NCBI RefSeq assembly: GCF_000633415.1
Contig: NZ_AYMV01000001.1
Coordinates: forward strand, 1 to 64,000
DNA length: 64,000 bases
Source of the DNA: Leucobacter sp. PH1c
GTDB taxonomy: Bacteria > Actinomycetota > Actinomycetes > Actinomycetales > Microbacteriaceae
Reading direction: 5' to 3'
Below, piece by piece: positions 16,627 through 25,313 of the stretch. Made by a program: the position numbers and the translations under genes. Under the pieces are notes generated by a model. That model was not told the DNA's origin. It searched no databases and saw only the letters and a program-made list of their open reading frames with translations. Position 1 is the stretch's first letter, and each line of letters begins with the position of its first letter.

Positions 16627-17496
16627 CTATTCCGCCGCGACCCGCTCGAGCATCCAGGTGGTGATATCCGCGATGATCTCGTCGCGGTTGGTCTCGTTGA
16701 TGATCTCGTGCCGCGCCTCGGGGTACAGCCGCAGGGTGACGTCGCGAAGGCCGCGCGCCCGGTAGGCGGCGGCGAGGCGCTGCAGGCCGTCGGCGCGGCT
16801 CAGCGGGTCGGCCGCGCCCGCGGTGATGAGGAGCGGCAGATCGGGATCGAGTCCGGCCGCGGGGGTGCCGAAGAGCCGGAGCCCGTCGGCGATCCCGAAC
16901 AGCTTGATGATGTCGGCCTCGAAGCACAGCGGGTCGGCGATGAAGGCGTGGGCCACGGCGGGCTCGCGGCTGAGCCACTCGAAACCGTTCGCGGTGGCGC
17001 CGGCCCAGGAGGCGTTGAGGTCGCCGCTCTCCATGAACCGCGGCGTGCGGTACGCGGAGCCGGAGAGCACGAGGGCGTCCCAGGCGCGCGGGTGGGCGTT
17101 GAGGATCCGCTGCGCCATCAGGGAGCCCCAGGAGTGGGCGAACATGATGAGCGGCACGCCGGGGGTGCGCTCGCGCGCGAGGTCGGTGAGCTGGAGGATC
17201 TCGGCCTCGGTCGCGCGGAGGCCGCCGGGCCCGAGCTTGCCGAGGCGGCTGAGGTCGCCGCCGTGCTGGCGGCGCCCGGTCTCGCCGTGGCCGCGGTGAT
17301 CGTCGGCGACGACGGTGAAGCCAGCCTGCGTGAGGTGGCGGGCGAAGGCGTCGTAGCGCAGCGCGTGCTCGCCGATGCCGTGGGCGATCTGCACGATGCC
17401 GATCGGCTCGGCGGCCGCCCACTCGTAGGCGCTGATGGTCACGCCGTGCGCGTCGTCGTAGCTGAACTCGGTGGGGCCACTCGCTGCTGCGCTCAT
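16627..17496 (-). CDS. Alpha/beta hydrolase, monoacylglycerol lipase-like
   Basis: A 289-residue serine hydrolase of the Hydrolase_4/S33 group. The nucleophile elbow is FAHSWGSL (Ser at about residue 117), the oxyanion-side motif is IAHGIGEHALRYD, and the acidic and His residues fall near TAGAADPLS and YPEARHEIINE, as in bacterial monoacylglycerol lipases. Start ATG 17496 (MSAAASGPTEF) gives the normal length; the in-frame extension upstream has arginine-rich shadow composition. It lies 118 bp behind the second amidohydrolase on the same strand, across a structured GC-rich spacer. It converges on the M24 gene with a 21-bp gap. Confidence 0.88.
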   Translation of the reverse strand: MSAAASGPTEFSYDDAHGVTISAYEWAAAEPIGIVQIAHGIGEHALRYDAFARHLTQAGFTVVADDHRGHGETGRRQHGGDLSRLGKLGPGGLRATEAEILQLTDLARERTPGVPLIMFAHSWGSLMAQRILNAHPRAWDALVLSGSAYRTPRFMESGDLNASWAGATANGFEWLSREPAVAHAFIADPLCFEADIIKLFGIADGLRLFGTPAAGLDPDLPLLITAGAADPLSRADGLQRLAAAYRARGLRDVTLRLYPEARHEIINETNRDEIIADITTWMLERVAAE

Positions 17497-17522
17497 GCCC
17501 CCATTCTGCCCCGCGCGGGCGC

Positions 17523-17600
17523 GGTGCGCACCCCGGGATCTCCCGTGCGCGCGCCCCGGAAACCCCGGGGTGCGTGCCCCGGAACCCCCGGGTGCGCACC
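17523..17600. repeat. GC-rich inverted repeat between hydrolase genes
   Basis: Arms GGTGCGCACCCCGGG (17523-17537) and CCCGGGTGCGCACC (17587-17600) are complementary apart from one extra G. Between them, a near-duplicate unit like GTGCGTGCCCCGGAACCCC occurs twice. The spacer could fold into a strong structure that attenuates or protects the operon transcript. Confidence 0.5.
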
Positions 17601-17614
17601 CGCCCGAGTACCCC

Positions 17615-19255
17615 CTACCGCTGGTGCGCGACCGCGCCGTCGACGAGCGTGAGCGTCGCCCCGGTGCCGAGGAGTTCGGCGGGCGCTCCGACGAGCGGGT
17701 CCGCCGCCCACACCGCGATGTTGGCCCGGTACCCGGAGGCGATGCGGCCGAGCTCGTCGGCACGGCCGGTCGCGGCTGCGGCCCCGAGCGTCAGCGCTTC
17801 GAGCGCCTGCGCCGGGGTGAACACGCGCTCGGGCTGGTAGGCGGCGCGGCTGCGGTCGAGGGCGGATTCCGCGGTGAGCGCGATGAACAGGTTGTCGGGG
17901 GCGACGTGCGGCGCGGTCGGGGCGTCGGTGCCGAGCGCGAGCGCGACGCCGGCCTCGCGGAACTTGTGCCACGGGAAGCCGGTGTGCGCGCGCTCGTCGC
18001 CGAGCACGGCCTGCCAGTTGTCGAGCACGGCGGGATCGCAGTGCACGGGCTGCATCGACGCGGTCACGCCGAGTGCGGCCATGCGGGCGATCGTGTCGTC
18101 CGCGACGTACTCGAGGTGCTCGACGCGCGCGCGGCGGTCGGCGCGCGGCCCGTTGACGCGGATGCACTCCTGCACCATGTCGAGGGCGATCGTGCTGGCC
18201 TCGTCGCCGATGGCGTGGAGCGCGAGCTGGAGCCCGGCGGCGTCGGCGGCCACGGCGACGGGGAGGGCGAACTCTCGCTCCCAGATCGGGCGGGGCAGCG
18301 CGCCGTTGGCGTACGGGGCGCGCATGCTGGCCGTGCACGCATCGATCACGCCGTCGAGGATGAACTTCACGCCGACGATGCGCAGCCAGGTGTCGCCGTA
18401 GGCGGCCGAGATCTCGTCGCGGATGCGGGCGATCTCGGCGATCTGCGCGACGTCGGTCTCGAGGTCGCCGGAGGCGGTGAGCAGCCAGTGCGCGTTCACG
18501 GGGAAGGGGAGCCGCCCGTCGCGGTCGAGCAGGCGGCGGTAAGTGACGACCTCGGCTTCGCCGAAGGACATCTCGGTCGCGCCGGTCACGCCGGTTTCGA
18601 GGTACGCGTCGAAGGCGGCGGCGAGGTAGGTGTCGCTGTCCTCCTGGCTGCGGACCGCGTCGAGGTAGCCCCAGGCGTAGGTCATGGCTGCGGTCTCGAG
18701 GAGGAACCCGGTGGCGTCGCCGTTCGCGTCGCGCACGATCTCGCCGCCGACGGGGTCGGGGGTCTCGCGCGTGATCCCCATGGCCTCGAGCGCGGCGGAG
18801 TTCACCCAGACCGAGTGGAGGTCGTTCGCGTCGAGGATCACGGGCACGTCGGAGACGACGGCGTCGATCATCGCGGCGGTGGGCTGGGCGCCGTCGGTGA
18901 AGATGTCGAAGAGCCAGCTGGTGCCGAGCAGGCGCGGGGCGTCGGGGGCGGCGGCGCGGGCCGCGGCGAGGCGCTGCTGCACCTCTTCCAGGGTCTTCGC
19001 GTCGCGCAGCTGCACCTTCGAGAGCGATTCGCCGAGCATGAGCATGTGCGCGTGGCCCTCGACGATGCCGGGCGTCACGACCGCGCCGCCGAGGTCGACC
19101 TCGGCGGCCTCGGGGCCGGCGGCGAGCCGCACGGAGGCGAGGTCGCCCGCCGCGAGCACCCGGTCGCCGCGCACGGCGAAGCACTCGCGCGGCGCGACCG
19201 CGGCGTCCCCCGTGAAGACGGTGGCGTTGCGGTAGATGGTGGTCTCGGAGCTCAT
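17615..19255 (-). CDS. YtcJ-type metal-dependent amidohydrolase
   Basis: A 546-residue amidohydrolase related in fold to the one at 12162. Its metal and catalytic motifs are GIVEGHAHMLMLGESL (about residue 62), KFILDGVIDACTASM, ALHAIGDEAS, RVEHLEYV and GTDAPTAPH. It hydrolyses an unidentified small amide or imide. It sits between an MFS transporter gene upstream and an alpha/beta hydrolase downstream, all on the minus strand, and is probably part of one uptake-and-hydrolysis operon regulated by the TetR gene at 20694. The ribosome site before ATG 19255 is weak. Confidence 0.87.
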   Translation of the reverse strand: MSSETTIYRNATVFTGDAAVAPRECFAVRGDRVLAAGDLASVRLAAGPEAAEVDLGGAVVTPGIVEGHAHMLMLGESLSKVQLRDAKTLEEVQQRLAAARAAAPDAPRLLGTSWLFDIFTDGAQPTAAMIDAVVSDVPVILDANDLHSVWVNSAALEAMGITRETPDPVGGEIVRDANGDATGFLLETAAMTYAWGYLDAVRSQEDSDTYLAAAFDAYLETGVTGATEMSFGEAEVVTYRRLLDRDGRLPFPVNAHWLLTASGDLETDVAQIAEIARIRDEISAAYGDTWLRIVGVKFILDGVIDACTASMRAPYANGALPRPIWEREFALPVAVAADAAGLQLALHAIGDEASTIALDMVQECIRVNGPRADRRARVEHLEYVADDTIARMAALGVTASMQPVHCDPAVLDNWQAVLGDERAHTGFPWHKFREAGVALALGTDAPTAPHVAPDNLFIALTAESALDRSRAAYQPERVFTPAQALEALTLGAAAATGRADELGRIASGYRANIAVWAADPLVGAPAELLGTGATLTLVDGAVAHQR

Positions 19256-19359
19256 GTGTCTCGCTTTCGTTCGATCGGGATCGGGCGGGCGCCGGGGTGC
19301 GGCGCGTCCGCGGGTGAGGAAGGGCCTGCTGCGATCGTACGCGGTACGGCCGTGCGCGG

Positions 19360-20565
19360 TCAGGCCGCGCGCTCAGCGGCGCGGGCGAGCGCCTGCTCCG
19401 CGCCCACGGACACGCGGGCGATGAGCACGGTGGGCACGATGACGAGGAAGCTCACGAGCCCGGTGATGAGCGTGAAGCCGGGGATCCCGATCCCCTCGAT
19501 GAGCGCGCCGCCGATGAGCGGCGCGAAGCTCGAGCCGACGAGGTAGGCGCCGAGTAGCGGCCCGGACCAGCGGCCGCGCGCGTCGAGCCCGGCCGCGGTC
19601 GCGATGAAGAGCGCGAACGCGAAGGCGTAGATCGTGTTCACGGCGATGATGAGCGCGGCGAGGAGCAGGGGGTCCGTGGCGAAGCCGATGGCGATCTTGC
19701 AGGTGCCGCCGAGCGCCAGGGCGACCGCGAGGGGCACGGCGCGGCCGATCCGGGCGCCGAAGATGGACACGATGAGCATGCCGAGGATGCCCCCGGCGGC
19801 CGCGAGGCTGAGGGCGAAGCCGAGGGGCTGCTCGCCGAGGCCGACCGCATCGCCGAGCACGGGGGCCATGGTCCAGATGGCGTCCTCGCTCGTGCCCCAG
19901 AGCGGGAACACGACAAGCACGGCGATGCCCGCGATCGTGATGCGTCGGGGCTCGGCGATCTGGAGGCTCGTGGTCACGTCGACGGGGGCGGCGTGCTCGG
20001 GGGAGTCGGGGAGCCAGGCGGCGAGGGCGAGGCCCGCGAGCGAGATGAGGGCGAGCGTGCCGAAGACGCTGCCCTGCGAGATGCCGATGATCGGCACGAG
20101 GGCGAGGATCACCGTGATGAGGATGCGGTTGACGAGGCCGCTCGTCGCGGAGACCCGGTTGGGGTTGCGGAGCGCGGCGATCGCGGCGCCCGAGGTGGAG
20201 ATCGCGGCGCCCACGCCGGCGCCGCCGACGATGAGCCCCGCGACGGCGGGCCCCGCGGCGGGGACGAGCGCGGCGACGCCGAACGCGAGCGCGGCGACGG
20301 CGAGGCCGGCGATCGCGAGCGGGCGGCGCGCACGGCCGGCCGCGAGACGGGAGGTGCCGAGCCCGACGATGGCGGAGGCGAGGAGCGCCCAGGTGAGGAT
20401 GTTGCCGCTCGCGATGACGTCGAAGCCGAGGCCGCCGAGCGCGGTCATGACGAAGGGCGCGAGGTTCGCCATCATGAGGCTCGCGAGGGCGATGATGAAG
20501 GTCGCGCTCCCGTTGCGGAGGGTGAGCGGGTGGCGCGGGTCTGCCGCGATGGGGGTGGTGGTCAC
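19360..20565 (-). CDS. MFS transporter
   Basis: A 401-residue major facilitator with about 12 hydrophobic helices. I start at GTG 20565 (TTTPIAADPRHP follows), which has GGAGAAG about 8 nt upstream; the reading to 20670 would cross the operator and the divergent promoter. It is likely an importer or exporter of the substrate handled by the two hydrolases downstream. It is divergent from a TetR regulator, with the palindrome CGAAACGGTTTCG between them. Substrate not deducible. Confidence 0.85.
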   Translation of the reverse strand: MTTTPIAADPRHPLTLRNGSATFIIALASLMMANLAPFVMTALGGLGFDVIASGNILTWALLASAIVGLGTSRLAAGRARRPLAIAGLAVAALAFGVAALVPAAGPAVAGLIVGGAGVGAAISTSGAAIAALRNPNRVSATSGLVNRILITVILALVPIIGISQGSVFGTLALISLAGLALAAWLPDSPEHAAPVDVTTSLQIAEPRRITIAGIAVLVVFPLWGTSEDAIWTMAPVLGDAVGLGEQPLGFALSLAAAGGILGMLIVSIFGARIGRAVPLAVALALGGTCKIAIGFATDPLLLAALIIAVNTIYAFAFALFIATAAGLDARGRWSGPLLGAYLVGSSFAPLIGGALIEGIGIPGFTLITGLVSFLVIVPTVLIARVSVGAEQALARAAERAA

Positions 20566-20616
20566 GAGGGTTCTTCTCCGGCTGCACTGGCGGTGAGTCG
20601 TGTCGATGCAATTAAT

Positions 20617-20629
20617 CGAAACGGTTTCG
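20617..20629. promoter_or_regulatory. Operator-like palindrome between MFS and TetR genes
   Basis: CGAAACGGTTTCG is a 13-bp inverted repeat with a single central base, lying 52 bp before the MFS start and 65 bp before the TetR start in an otherwise AT-rich patch. It fits an operator for the TetR protein encoded alongside. Confidence 0.55.
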
Positions 20630-20693
20630 GTTTTCGTGAACATCGTGCCCCGTGTGCGAGGATCTGTCAAGCAGCACCGACGAAGGGACCCCC

Positions 20694-21305
20694 GTGGCGA
20701 GACCCCGCACCGCCCGGCTCAGCCGGGAGATCATCGGGCGTGCCGCGCTCGAGTACGTCGAAGCGGGGCACGAGCTCCAGCTCGTGCCGCTCGCGCGGCG
20801 GCTGGGGGTGAGCGTGTCCTCGCTCTACCATCACGTCGACGGACGCGACGGTGTGATCCGCGCGATGCGCCAGGTGCTCGTCACCGAGTACATCGCGGTC
20901 GCCCCGGAGCACACCGACTGGGAGAGCCGGATCCGCAGCGAGGTCGAGCTCACCTGGCGCATGTACGCGGACCACCCGCGGGCCCTCGAACTCATGCTCA
21001 CGGTCGTGATCGATGAGCCCGATGTCCTGCGCTTCTACAGCGCGCTCGCCGCAGCGCTCGGCGACGCGGGCCTCCCCGAGGACGAGATCCTCACGACGAT
21101 CGAGGTGATCGACGCGTTCACCTTCGGGGCCGCGCTCGACGCCCTGTCGCCCGAGGCGATCCTCGACCCCGAGCGCTCGGGGGAGCTGCTCGGGCCGCTG
21201 CTGCGTGCGCACCCGAGCGGCGCGGAGCGCAACCGCCGCGTGTTCGATCGAGGGCTCGATTTCATCATCGCCGGAGTACGCTCGCGCGCCGCGGCGCGCG
21301 GCTGA
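20694..21305 (+). CDS. TetR family transcriptional regulator
   Basis: A 203-residue regulator with an N-terminal helix-turn-helix (LVPLARRLGVSVSSLYHHVDG, about residues 27-47) and a C-terminal domain like that of TetR class regulators. GTG 20694 is chosen because GAAGGGA lies 5 nt before it. It is divergent from the MFS-amidohydrolase-hydrolase operon and likely represses it and itself through the palindrome at 20617. It converges on the flavin reductase gene with a 14-bp gap. Confidence 0.87.
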   Translation: MARPRTARLSREIIGRAALEYVEAGHELQLVPLARRLGVSVSSLYHHVDGRDGVIRAMRQVLVTEYIAVAPEHTDWESRIRSEVELTWRMYADHPRALELMLTVVIDEPDVLRFYSALAAALGDAGLPEDEILTTIEVIDAFTFGAALDALSPEAILDPERSGELLGPLLRAHPSGAERNRRVFDRGLDFIIAGVRSRAAARG

Positions 21306-21319
21306 GGGTCGTGCGCGGC

Positions 21320-21850
21320 TCAGATCATGTACTCGAGCTCGTGGTACGCCCCGCGGTAAAAGAGCAGTGGCGCACGGCTCGGATCCGTCGAGATCCCGCT
21401 CACGCGCACGAGGAAGATGAGGTGGTCGCCCGCCTCGACCTCGCGCTCGATCTCGCCGGCGACCCACCCGGTGACCCCGTCGATCGTCGGCGCGCCGTTG
21501 CTCGGCGAGGGCGACCAGGCGACGCCGCGCCACTTGTCGGTTCCGGAGCGCGCGAACTGGCCGCTCAGGTGCTGCTGCTCGGCGCTCAGGAAGTTCACGA
21601 CGAGGCGCCCGTGCGCGCGCACCGCGGCGAGGCTCCGGGAGGTGCGGGCGATCGAGAAGGTGATGAGCGGCGGATCGATCGAGACGCTGAAGAACGACTG
21701 GCAGGTGAAGCCGACCGGCCCGTCCGCGCCGTGCGTGGTGATCACGGTGACGCCCGATGCGAAGCCGCCCATCGCGTCGCGGTAGCTGCGCTCGTCGAAG
21801 GCGGGCGCGGCCTCCACCGCAGGCGCGCCCGGCGCCGCTGCGGCGCTCAT
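21320..21850 (-). CDS. Flavin reductase domain protein (HpaC-like)
   Basis: A 176-residue flavin reductase with the FMN-binding split-barrel fold. The sequence has MGGFASGVTVITTHG, TCQSFFSVSIDPPLITFSIA and GDHLIFLVRV, all typical of small NAD(P)H:flavin reductases that feed reduced FMN to two-component monooxygenases. Its ATG overlaps the stop of the FMN reductase gene (ATGA). Together the two genes form a reductase operon divergent from two luciferase-like monooxygenases. Supplying those monooxygenases with FMNH2 is the likely role. Confidence 0.9.
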   Translation of the reverse strand: MSAAAAPGAPAVEAAPAFDERSYRDAMGGFASGVTVITTHGADGPVGFTCQSFFSVSIDPPLITFSIARTSRSLAAVRAHGRLVVNFLSAEQQHLSGQFARSGTDKWRGVAWSPSPSNGAPTIDGVTGWVAGEIEREVEAGDHLIFLVRVSGISTDPSRAPLLFYRGAYHELEYMI

Positions 21851-22353
21851 GCCGCGCTCCCGGAGCCGAGGAGGGGCAGCTGGGTCTCCGACCAGGCGTC
21901 GAGTATCTCGTCTCGGCGGTCGAAGCGCGGGGTGGGGAAGGCCAGGCCGCGGGTGGGCACGCTCGCGCCGAGCTCGACGAGCAGGGGGCGCAGCGTGAAC
22001 TCGACCGCGAGCGCGTGCTCGTCCGAGGCGGTGGTGAAGACCGGCACGGCGGTGACCCCGGTGAGCGCGCCCGCGGGGGAGCGGTCGAGGAACGCCTTGA
22101 GGAGACCCGTGTAGCTCGCCTTGTAGGTCGGCGAGGCGATCACCGCGAAGCGGGAGGCCCGCAGCTGGTCGAGGAGCGGGTCGAGTTCGGGCGAGGGCCA
22201 GGCGAAGAGTGAGCCCGCGTGTTCGATGAGGTCGACGGTGGGGAGCGGGGCTGCTCCCGTGCGGGCCGCGATGCGCGCGGCGAGGTCCTCGGCGATGCGC
22301 CGAGTGCGGGATCGCGGCTTGGGGTTGCCGACGATCACGGAGATGGTGGACAC
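21847..22353 (-). CDS. NADPH-dependent FMN reductase (SsuE/MsuE-like)
   Basis: A 168-residue flavodoxin-like FMN reductase. It has the N-terminal ISVIVGNPKPRSRT phosphate-binding loop and SPTYKASYTGLLKAFLDR, a motif shared with SsuE and MsuE, which supply reduced FMN for sulfonate monooxygenases. I start at GTG 22353, after GGAAAGGGA at suitable spacing; the much longer reading upstream lies antisense to the monooxygenase gene and is not coding. It is first gene of the minus-strand pair, divergent from the monooxygenase operon over a 255-bp spacer. Confidence 0.9.
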   Translation of the reverse strand: MSTISVIVGNPKPRSRTRRIAEDLAARIAARTGAAPLPTVDLIEHAGSLFAWPSPELDPLLDQLRASRFAVIASPTYKASYTGLLKAFLDRSPAGALTGVTAVPVFTTASDEHALAVEFTLRPLLVELGASVPTRGLAFPTPRFDRRDEILDAWSETQLPLLGSGSAA

Positions 22354-22571
22354 GATGATCCCTTTCCGGCGTCGTCCGCGCGGTAGCGCGAGCGGCGCCC
22401 GTGCGTGGGCGGCGCGGAGGGCGCCGCGGCAGACGGGGGCATGATCCACGGTGTGATGTCGCGGAGCGGCCGGGGATCTCATCCCGCGGAACTGGTGCCA
22501 GTGTAGGTCGCTCGGCGGCGGGCCCCCGCGGCCGCGCAACACGGCGTAATGGTCATTTTTCGTCACAGAGG

Positions 22572-22608
22572 TGGACAGCCACCCGGGCCGTAAACATAAG
22601 CTCCCTGC
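22572..22608 (+). promoter_or_regulatory. Promoter giving a probably leaderless transcript
   Basis: TGGACA (22572-22577), a 17-bp spacer and CATAAG (22595-22600) form a -35/-10 pair that ends 8 nt before ATG 22609. No Shine-Dalgarno is visible before that ATG. Transcription would begin at or next to the start codon. Confidence 0.5.
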
Positions 22609-23862
22609 ATGTCTCCCATAACTACAGCTGCTGGATTCACGGTCGGCGTCGAGCTCGACGGCGCGGGATCGCACCCCGCCGCCTGGCGTGAGCCCGACGC
22701 GCGCCCCGACGCGCTCTTCTCGGCCGGCTACTGGACCGAGCTGCTCCGGATCGCCGACGACGCGGGGCTCGACTACGCCACCTTCGCGGACGCCCTGAGC
22801 CTCCCCGCGCCCCCGCGCGCCGACCGGGTCGCCGGACGCCTCGACGCGCTCCTCACGGCGAGCTGGGTCGCCCCGCGCACGACGGGGATCGGCCTGATCC
22901 CCACCGTCACGACCACGCACACCGAGCCCTTCCACGTGGCCACGAGCCTGCAGACCCTCGATCACATCTCCGAGGGCCGCGGGGGCTGGCAGCTCCGCGT
23001 CTCCGCCGAGCCCGAGGCCGCCGCCGCGTTCGGCCGGCGCACCGCTCCCGACATCGATGCGCGCCGGGTCGGCGCGGGGGAGTCGGATCCCGGCCTGGAC
23101 GAACTGCTCGCCGAGGCCGCCGAGGTCGCCGAGGTGGCGCGGCTGCTGTGGGCGAGCTGGGACGCCGACGCGGAGATCCGCGACGCCGAGACCGGCCGCT
23201 TCCTCGACCGCGATCGGGTGCACCACGTCCGCTACGCGGGCGAGCGCTTCTCCGTCGCGGGGCCGTCGATCGTGCCGCGCTCCCCGCAGGGACAGCTCCC
23301 GATCACGGTGCTCTCGCACTCGCCCCGCGTCCACGAGCTCGCGGCCGACGCCGCCGACGTCGTGTTCATCACCCCGGAGAGCGCCTCCGCGCGCGCCGGG
23401 GCCTCGCGGGGCCGCACTGCCGCCGAGCTCGTCGCCCAGGTGCGCGAGGCCGAGACCGCCCGTGAGCGCGCCGCGAGCGGTCGGGCGCCGCTCCGGATCG
23501 TCGCCGACCTTATCGTCGCGCTCGACGCCCCGGAGGAGACGGGGGCCGCCCGCCTGGCCCGCCTCGACGCCGCCGACGGGGAGGTCTACGAGAGCGACGC
23601 CCGCATCGCCTCGGGAACCGCGGCGGAGCTCGCCGAGCTCATCGCCGCGTGGCGCGACGCGGGAGTCGACGGGGTCCGGCTGCGGCCGCTCACCCTGCCG
23701 GGCGACCTGACCGCGATCGCCGACGAGCTGCTGCCCCTGCTCCGCGAGCGCGGCCTCGCCCCCGCGCCGGGCCGCCGCTCGCTGCGCGAGCGCTTCGGCC
23801 TCGCCCCCGCGCCCCTGCGCGGACCACTCACCCGCACCGCACCCGAGGAGAACGCCGCATGA
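22609..23862 (+). CDS. Luciferase-like FMN-dependent monooxygenase
   Basis: A 417-residue member of the bacterial luciferase-like (LLM) family. It uses FMNH2 and oxygen to oxidise and cleave organosulfur or related compounds. Typical features are TVTTTHTEPFHVATSLQTLDHISEGRGGW (about residues 101-129), the tail-side pattern IVPRSPQGQLPITVLS, and a short C-terminal segment ending the barrel. It is coupled by ATGA to a second LLM enzyme. No ribosome binding site precedes ATG 22609, which fits a leaderless message. It resembles CmoO/YtmO-class enzymes in context; the exact substrate is not shown by the sequence. Confidence 0.87.
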   Translation: MSPITTAAGFTVGVELDGAGSHPAAWREPDARPDALFSAGYWTELLRIADDAGLDYATFADALSLPAPPRADRVAGRLDALLTASWVAPRTTGIGLIPTVTTTHTEPFHVATSLQTLDHISEGRGGWQLRVSAEPEAAAAFGRRTAPDIDARRVGAGESDPGLDELLAEAAEVAEVARLLWASWDADAEIRDAETGRFLDRDRVHHVRYAGERFSVAGPSIVPRSPQGQLPITVLSHSPRVHELAADAADVVFITPESASARAGASRGRTAAELVAQVREAETARERAASGRAPLRIVADLIVALDAPEETGAARLARLDAADGEVYESDARIASGTAAELAELIAAWRDAGVDGVRLRPLTLPGDLTAIADELLPLLRERGLAPAPGRRSLRERFGLAPAPLRGPLTRTAPEENAA

Positions 23863-25313
23863 GCACCGCATCGCACCGCGCCGGGGACGCCGCCAAGCGG
23901 CAGGTCCACCTGGTCGCGCACTTTCCCGGCGTGAACAGCGCCACCGTGTGGAGCGACCCGGCATCGGGCAGCCAGATCGACTTCGCGTCGTTCCGCCACT
24001 TCGCCCAGACCGCCGAGCGCGGCCTCTTCGACTACGTCTTCCTCGCGGAGGGGCTCCGCCTCCGCGAGCACGGCGGGCGGATCCACGATCTCGATGTCGC
24101 CGGGCGCCCCGCGACCCTCGCCGTGATCACGGCCATGGCCGCGGTGACCCGGAGCATCGGCGTCGTCGGCACGCTGACGAGCACCTTCAACGAGCCCTAC
24201 GAGCTCGCCCGCCAGCTCGCCACGATCGACCACCTCTCGGGCGGCCGCGTCGGCTGGAACGTGGTCACCTCGCCCGATGCGTTCCACGGGGGCAACTTCC
24301 GCCGCGGCGGCTTCCTCCCCTACGCCGAGCGCTACACGCGGGCGGAGGAGTTCGTCGCGCTCGCGAAGGAGCTCTGGAACTCCTGGGATGCCGACGCGGT
24401 CCTCGCCGACCGGGCCGCGGGCCGCTTCATCGATCCCGAGCGCGTGCGCGCCGTGCATCACAGCGGCCCCCAGTTCACGGTCTCCGCGACGAGCACGGTG
24501 CCGCGCAGTCCGCAGGGCTTCCCCGTGATCGTGCAGGCCGGCGACTCTCCCGCGGGGCGGGACTTCGCGGCCGCTAACGCCGAGATCATCTTCTCGCGGC
24601 ACACGAGCTTCGCCGAGGGCCAGGCCTTCTACCGCGACGTGAAGGGCCGGCTCCCCGGGGTGGGCCGCAGCGAGGACTCGCTCCTCATCCTCCCCGGCGC
24701 CAGCTTTGCGCTCGGCGACACCGATGGGGATGCGCGCGAGCGCGCACGAGAGATCTCGCTCGCCCAGACGAGCCCGCAGACCGCGATCGCCTGGGTCGAG
24801 GCGATCTGGGGGCACGAGCTCCCCGGCCTCGACCCGGACGGAGCGCTGCCCGAGTCCGAGCCGAGCGCGGGAGCGCAGCGGCAGGGACAGGTCTCCACGC
24901 AGGTCGCGGATCGGGTGGCGCGCGCGGCGCAGCTGCGTGACCGCGCGCGCCGCGAGGGGCTCACGCTGCGCGAGCTCGTCGCCGCGGAGACCGCCTCGCA
25001 CACCTTCGTGGGCTCCCCGTCGAGCGTGGCCGCGCAGATCGACCGCGCCGTGCAGGAGCGCGCATCGGACGGTTTCGTCCTCGTGCCGCACCTCACGCCG
25101 GGCGGGCTCGACGAGTTCGTCGACCGGGTGGTGCCGCTGCTGCAGGAGCGCGGCGTGTTCCGCACCGGCTACGACGCGGATCCCGAGACCGGCGCGGGCC
25201 CCACGCTGCGCCGCACCCTCGGCCTGCCGCGCCCGCCGCACGTGCCCTGGCGCGCGCCCGCGGAGCCAGCTCCGGCGGCGGAGGCCGAGCCCCGCGCGGA
25301 GGTCCTGGCATGA
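23859..25313 (+). CDS. NtaA/SnaA/DszA family FMN-dependent monooxygenase
   Basis: A 484-residue monooxygenase of the NtaA/SnaA/DszA branch of the luciferase family. Diagnostic stretches are HFAQTAERGLFDYVFLAEG, HLSGGRVGWNVVTSPD, NFRRGGFLPYAERY, VPRSPQGFPVIVQAGDSPAGRDFAA and LTPGGLDEFVDRVVPLLQERG. This branch includes CmoJ/YtnJ and YxeK, which cleave C-S bonds of N-acetyl S-substituted cysteines in Bacillus subtilis. The start follows GAGGAG and overlaps the previous stop. The adjacent reductases and acetyltransferase support a two-component oxygenase acting on an acetylated substrate. Confidence 0.9.
   Translation: MSTASHRAGDAAKRQVHLVAHFPGVNSATVWSDPASGSQIDFASFRHFAQTAERGLFDYVFLAEGLRLREHGGRIHDLDVAGRPATLAVITAMAAVTRSIGVVGTLTSTFNEPYELARQLATIDHLSGGRVGWNVVTSPDAFHGGNFRRGGFLPYAERYTRAEEFVALAKELWNSWDADAVLADRAAGRFIDPERVRAVHHSGPQFTVSATSTVPRSPQGFPVIVQAGDSPAGRDFAAANAEIIFSRHTSFAEGQAFYRDVKGRLPGVGRSEDSLLILPGASFALGDTDGDARERAREISLAQTSPQTAIAWVEAIWGHELPGLDPDGALPESEPSAGAQRQGQVSTQVADRVARAAQLRDRARREGLTLRELVAAETASHTFVGSPSSVAAQIDRAVQERASDGFVLVPHLTPGGLDEFVDRVVPLLQERGVFRTGYDADPETGAGPTLRRTLGLPRPPHVPWRAPAEPAPAAEAEPRAEVLA

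Noticed and set aside
22400-23964. N-terminal extension of the FMN reductase frame across the monooxygenase gene
   Set aside because: It is antisense to a clear luciferase-like gene; the reductase starts properly at 22353 with a ribosome site and normal length.
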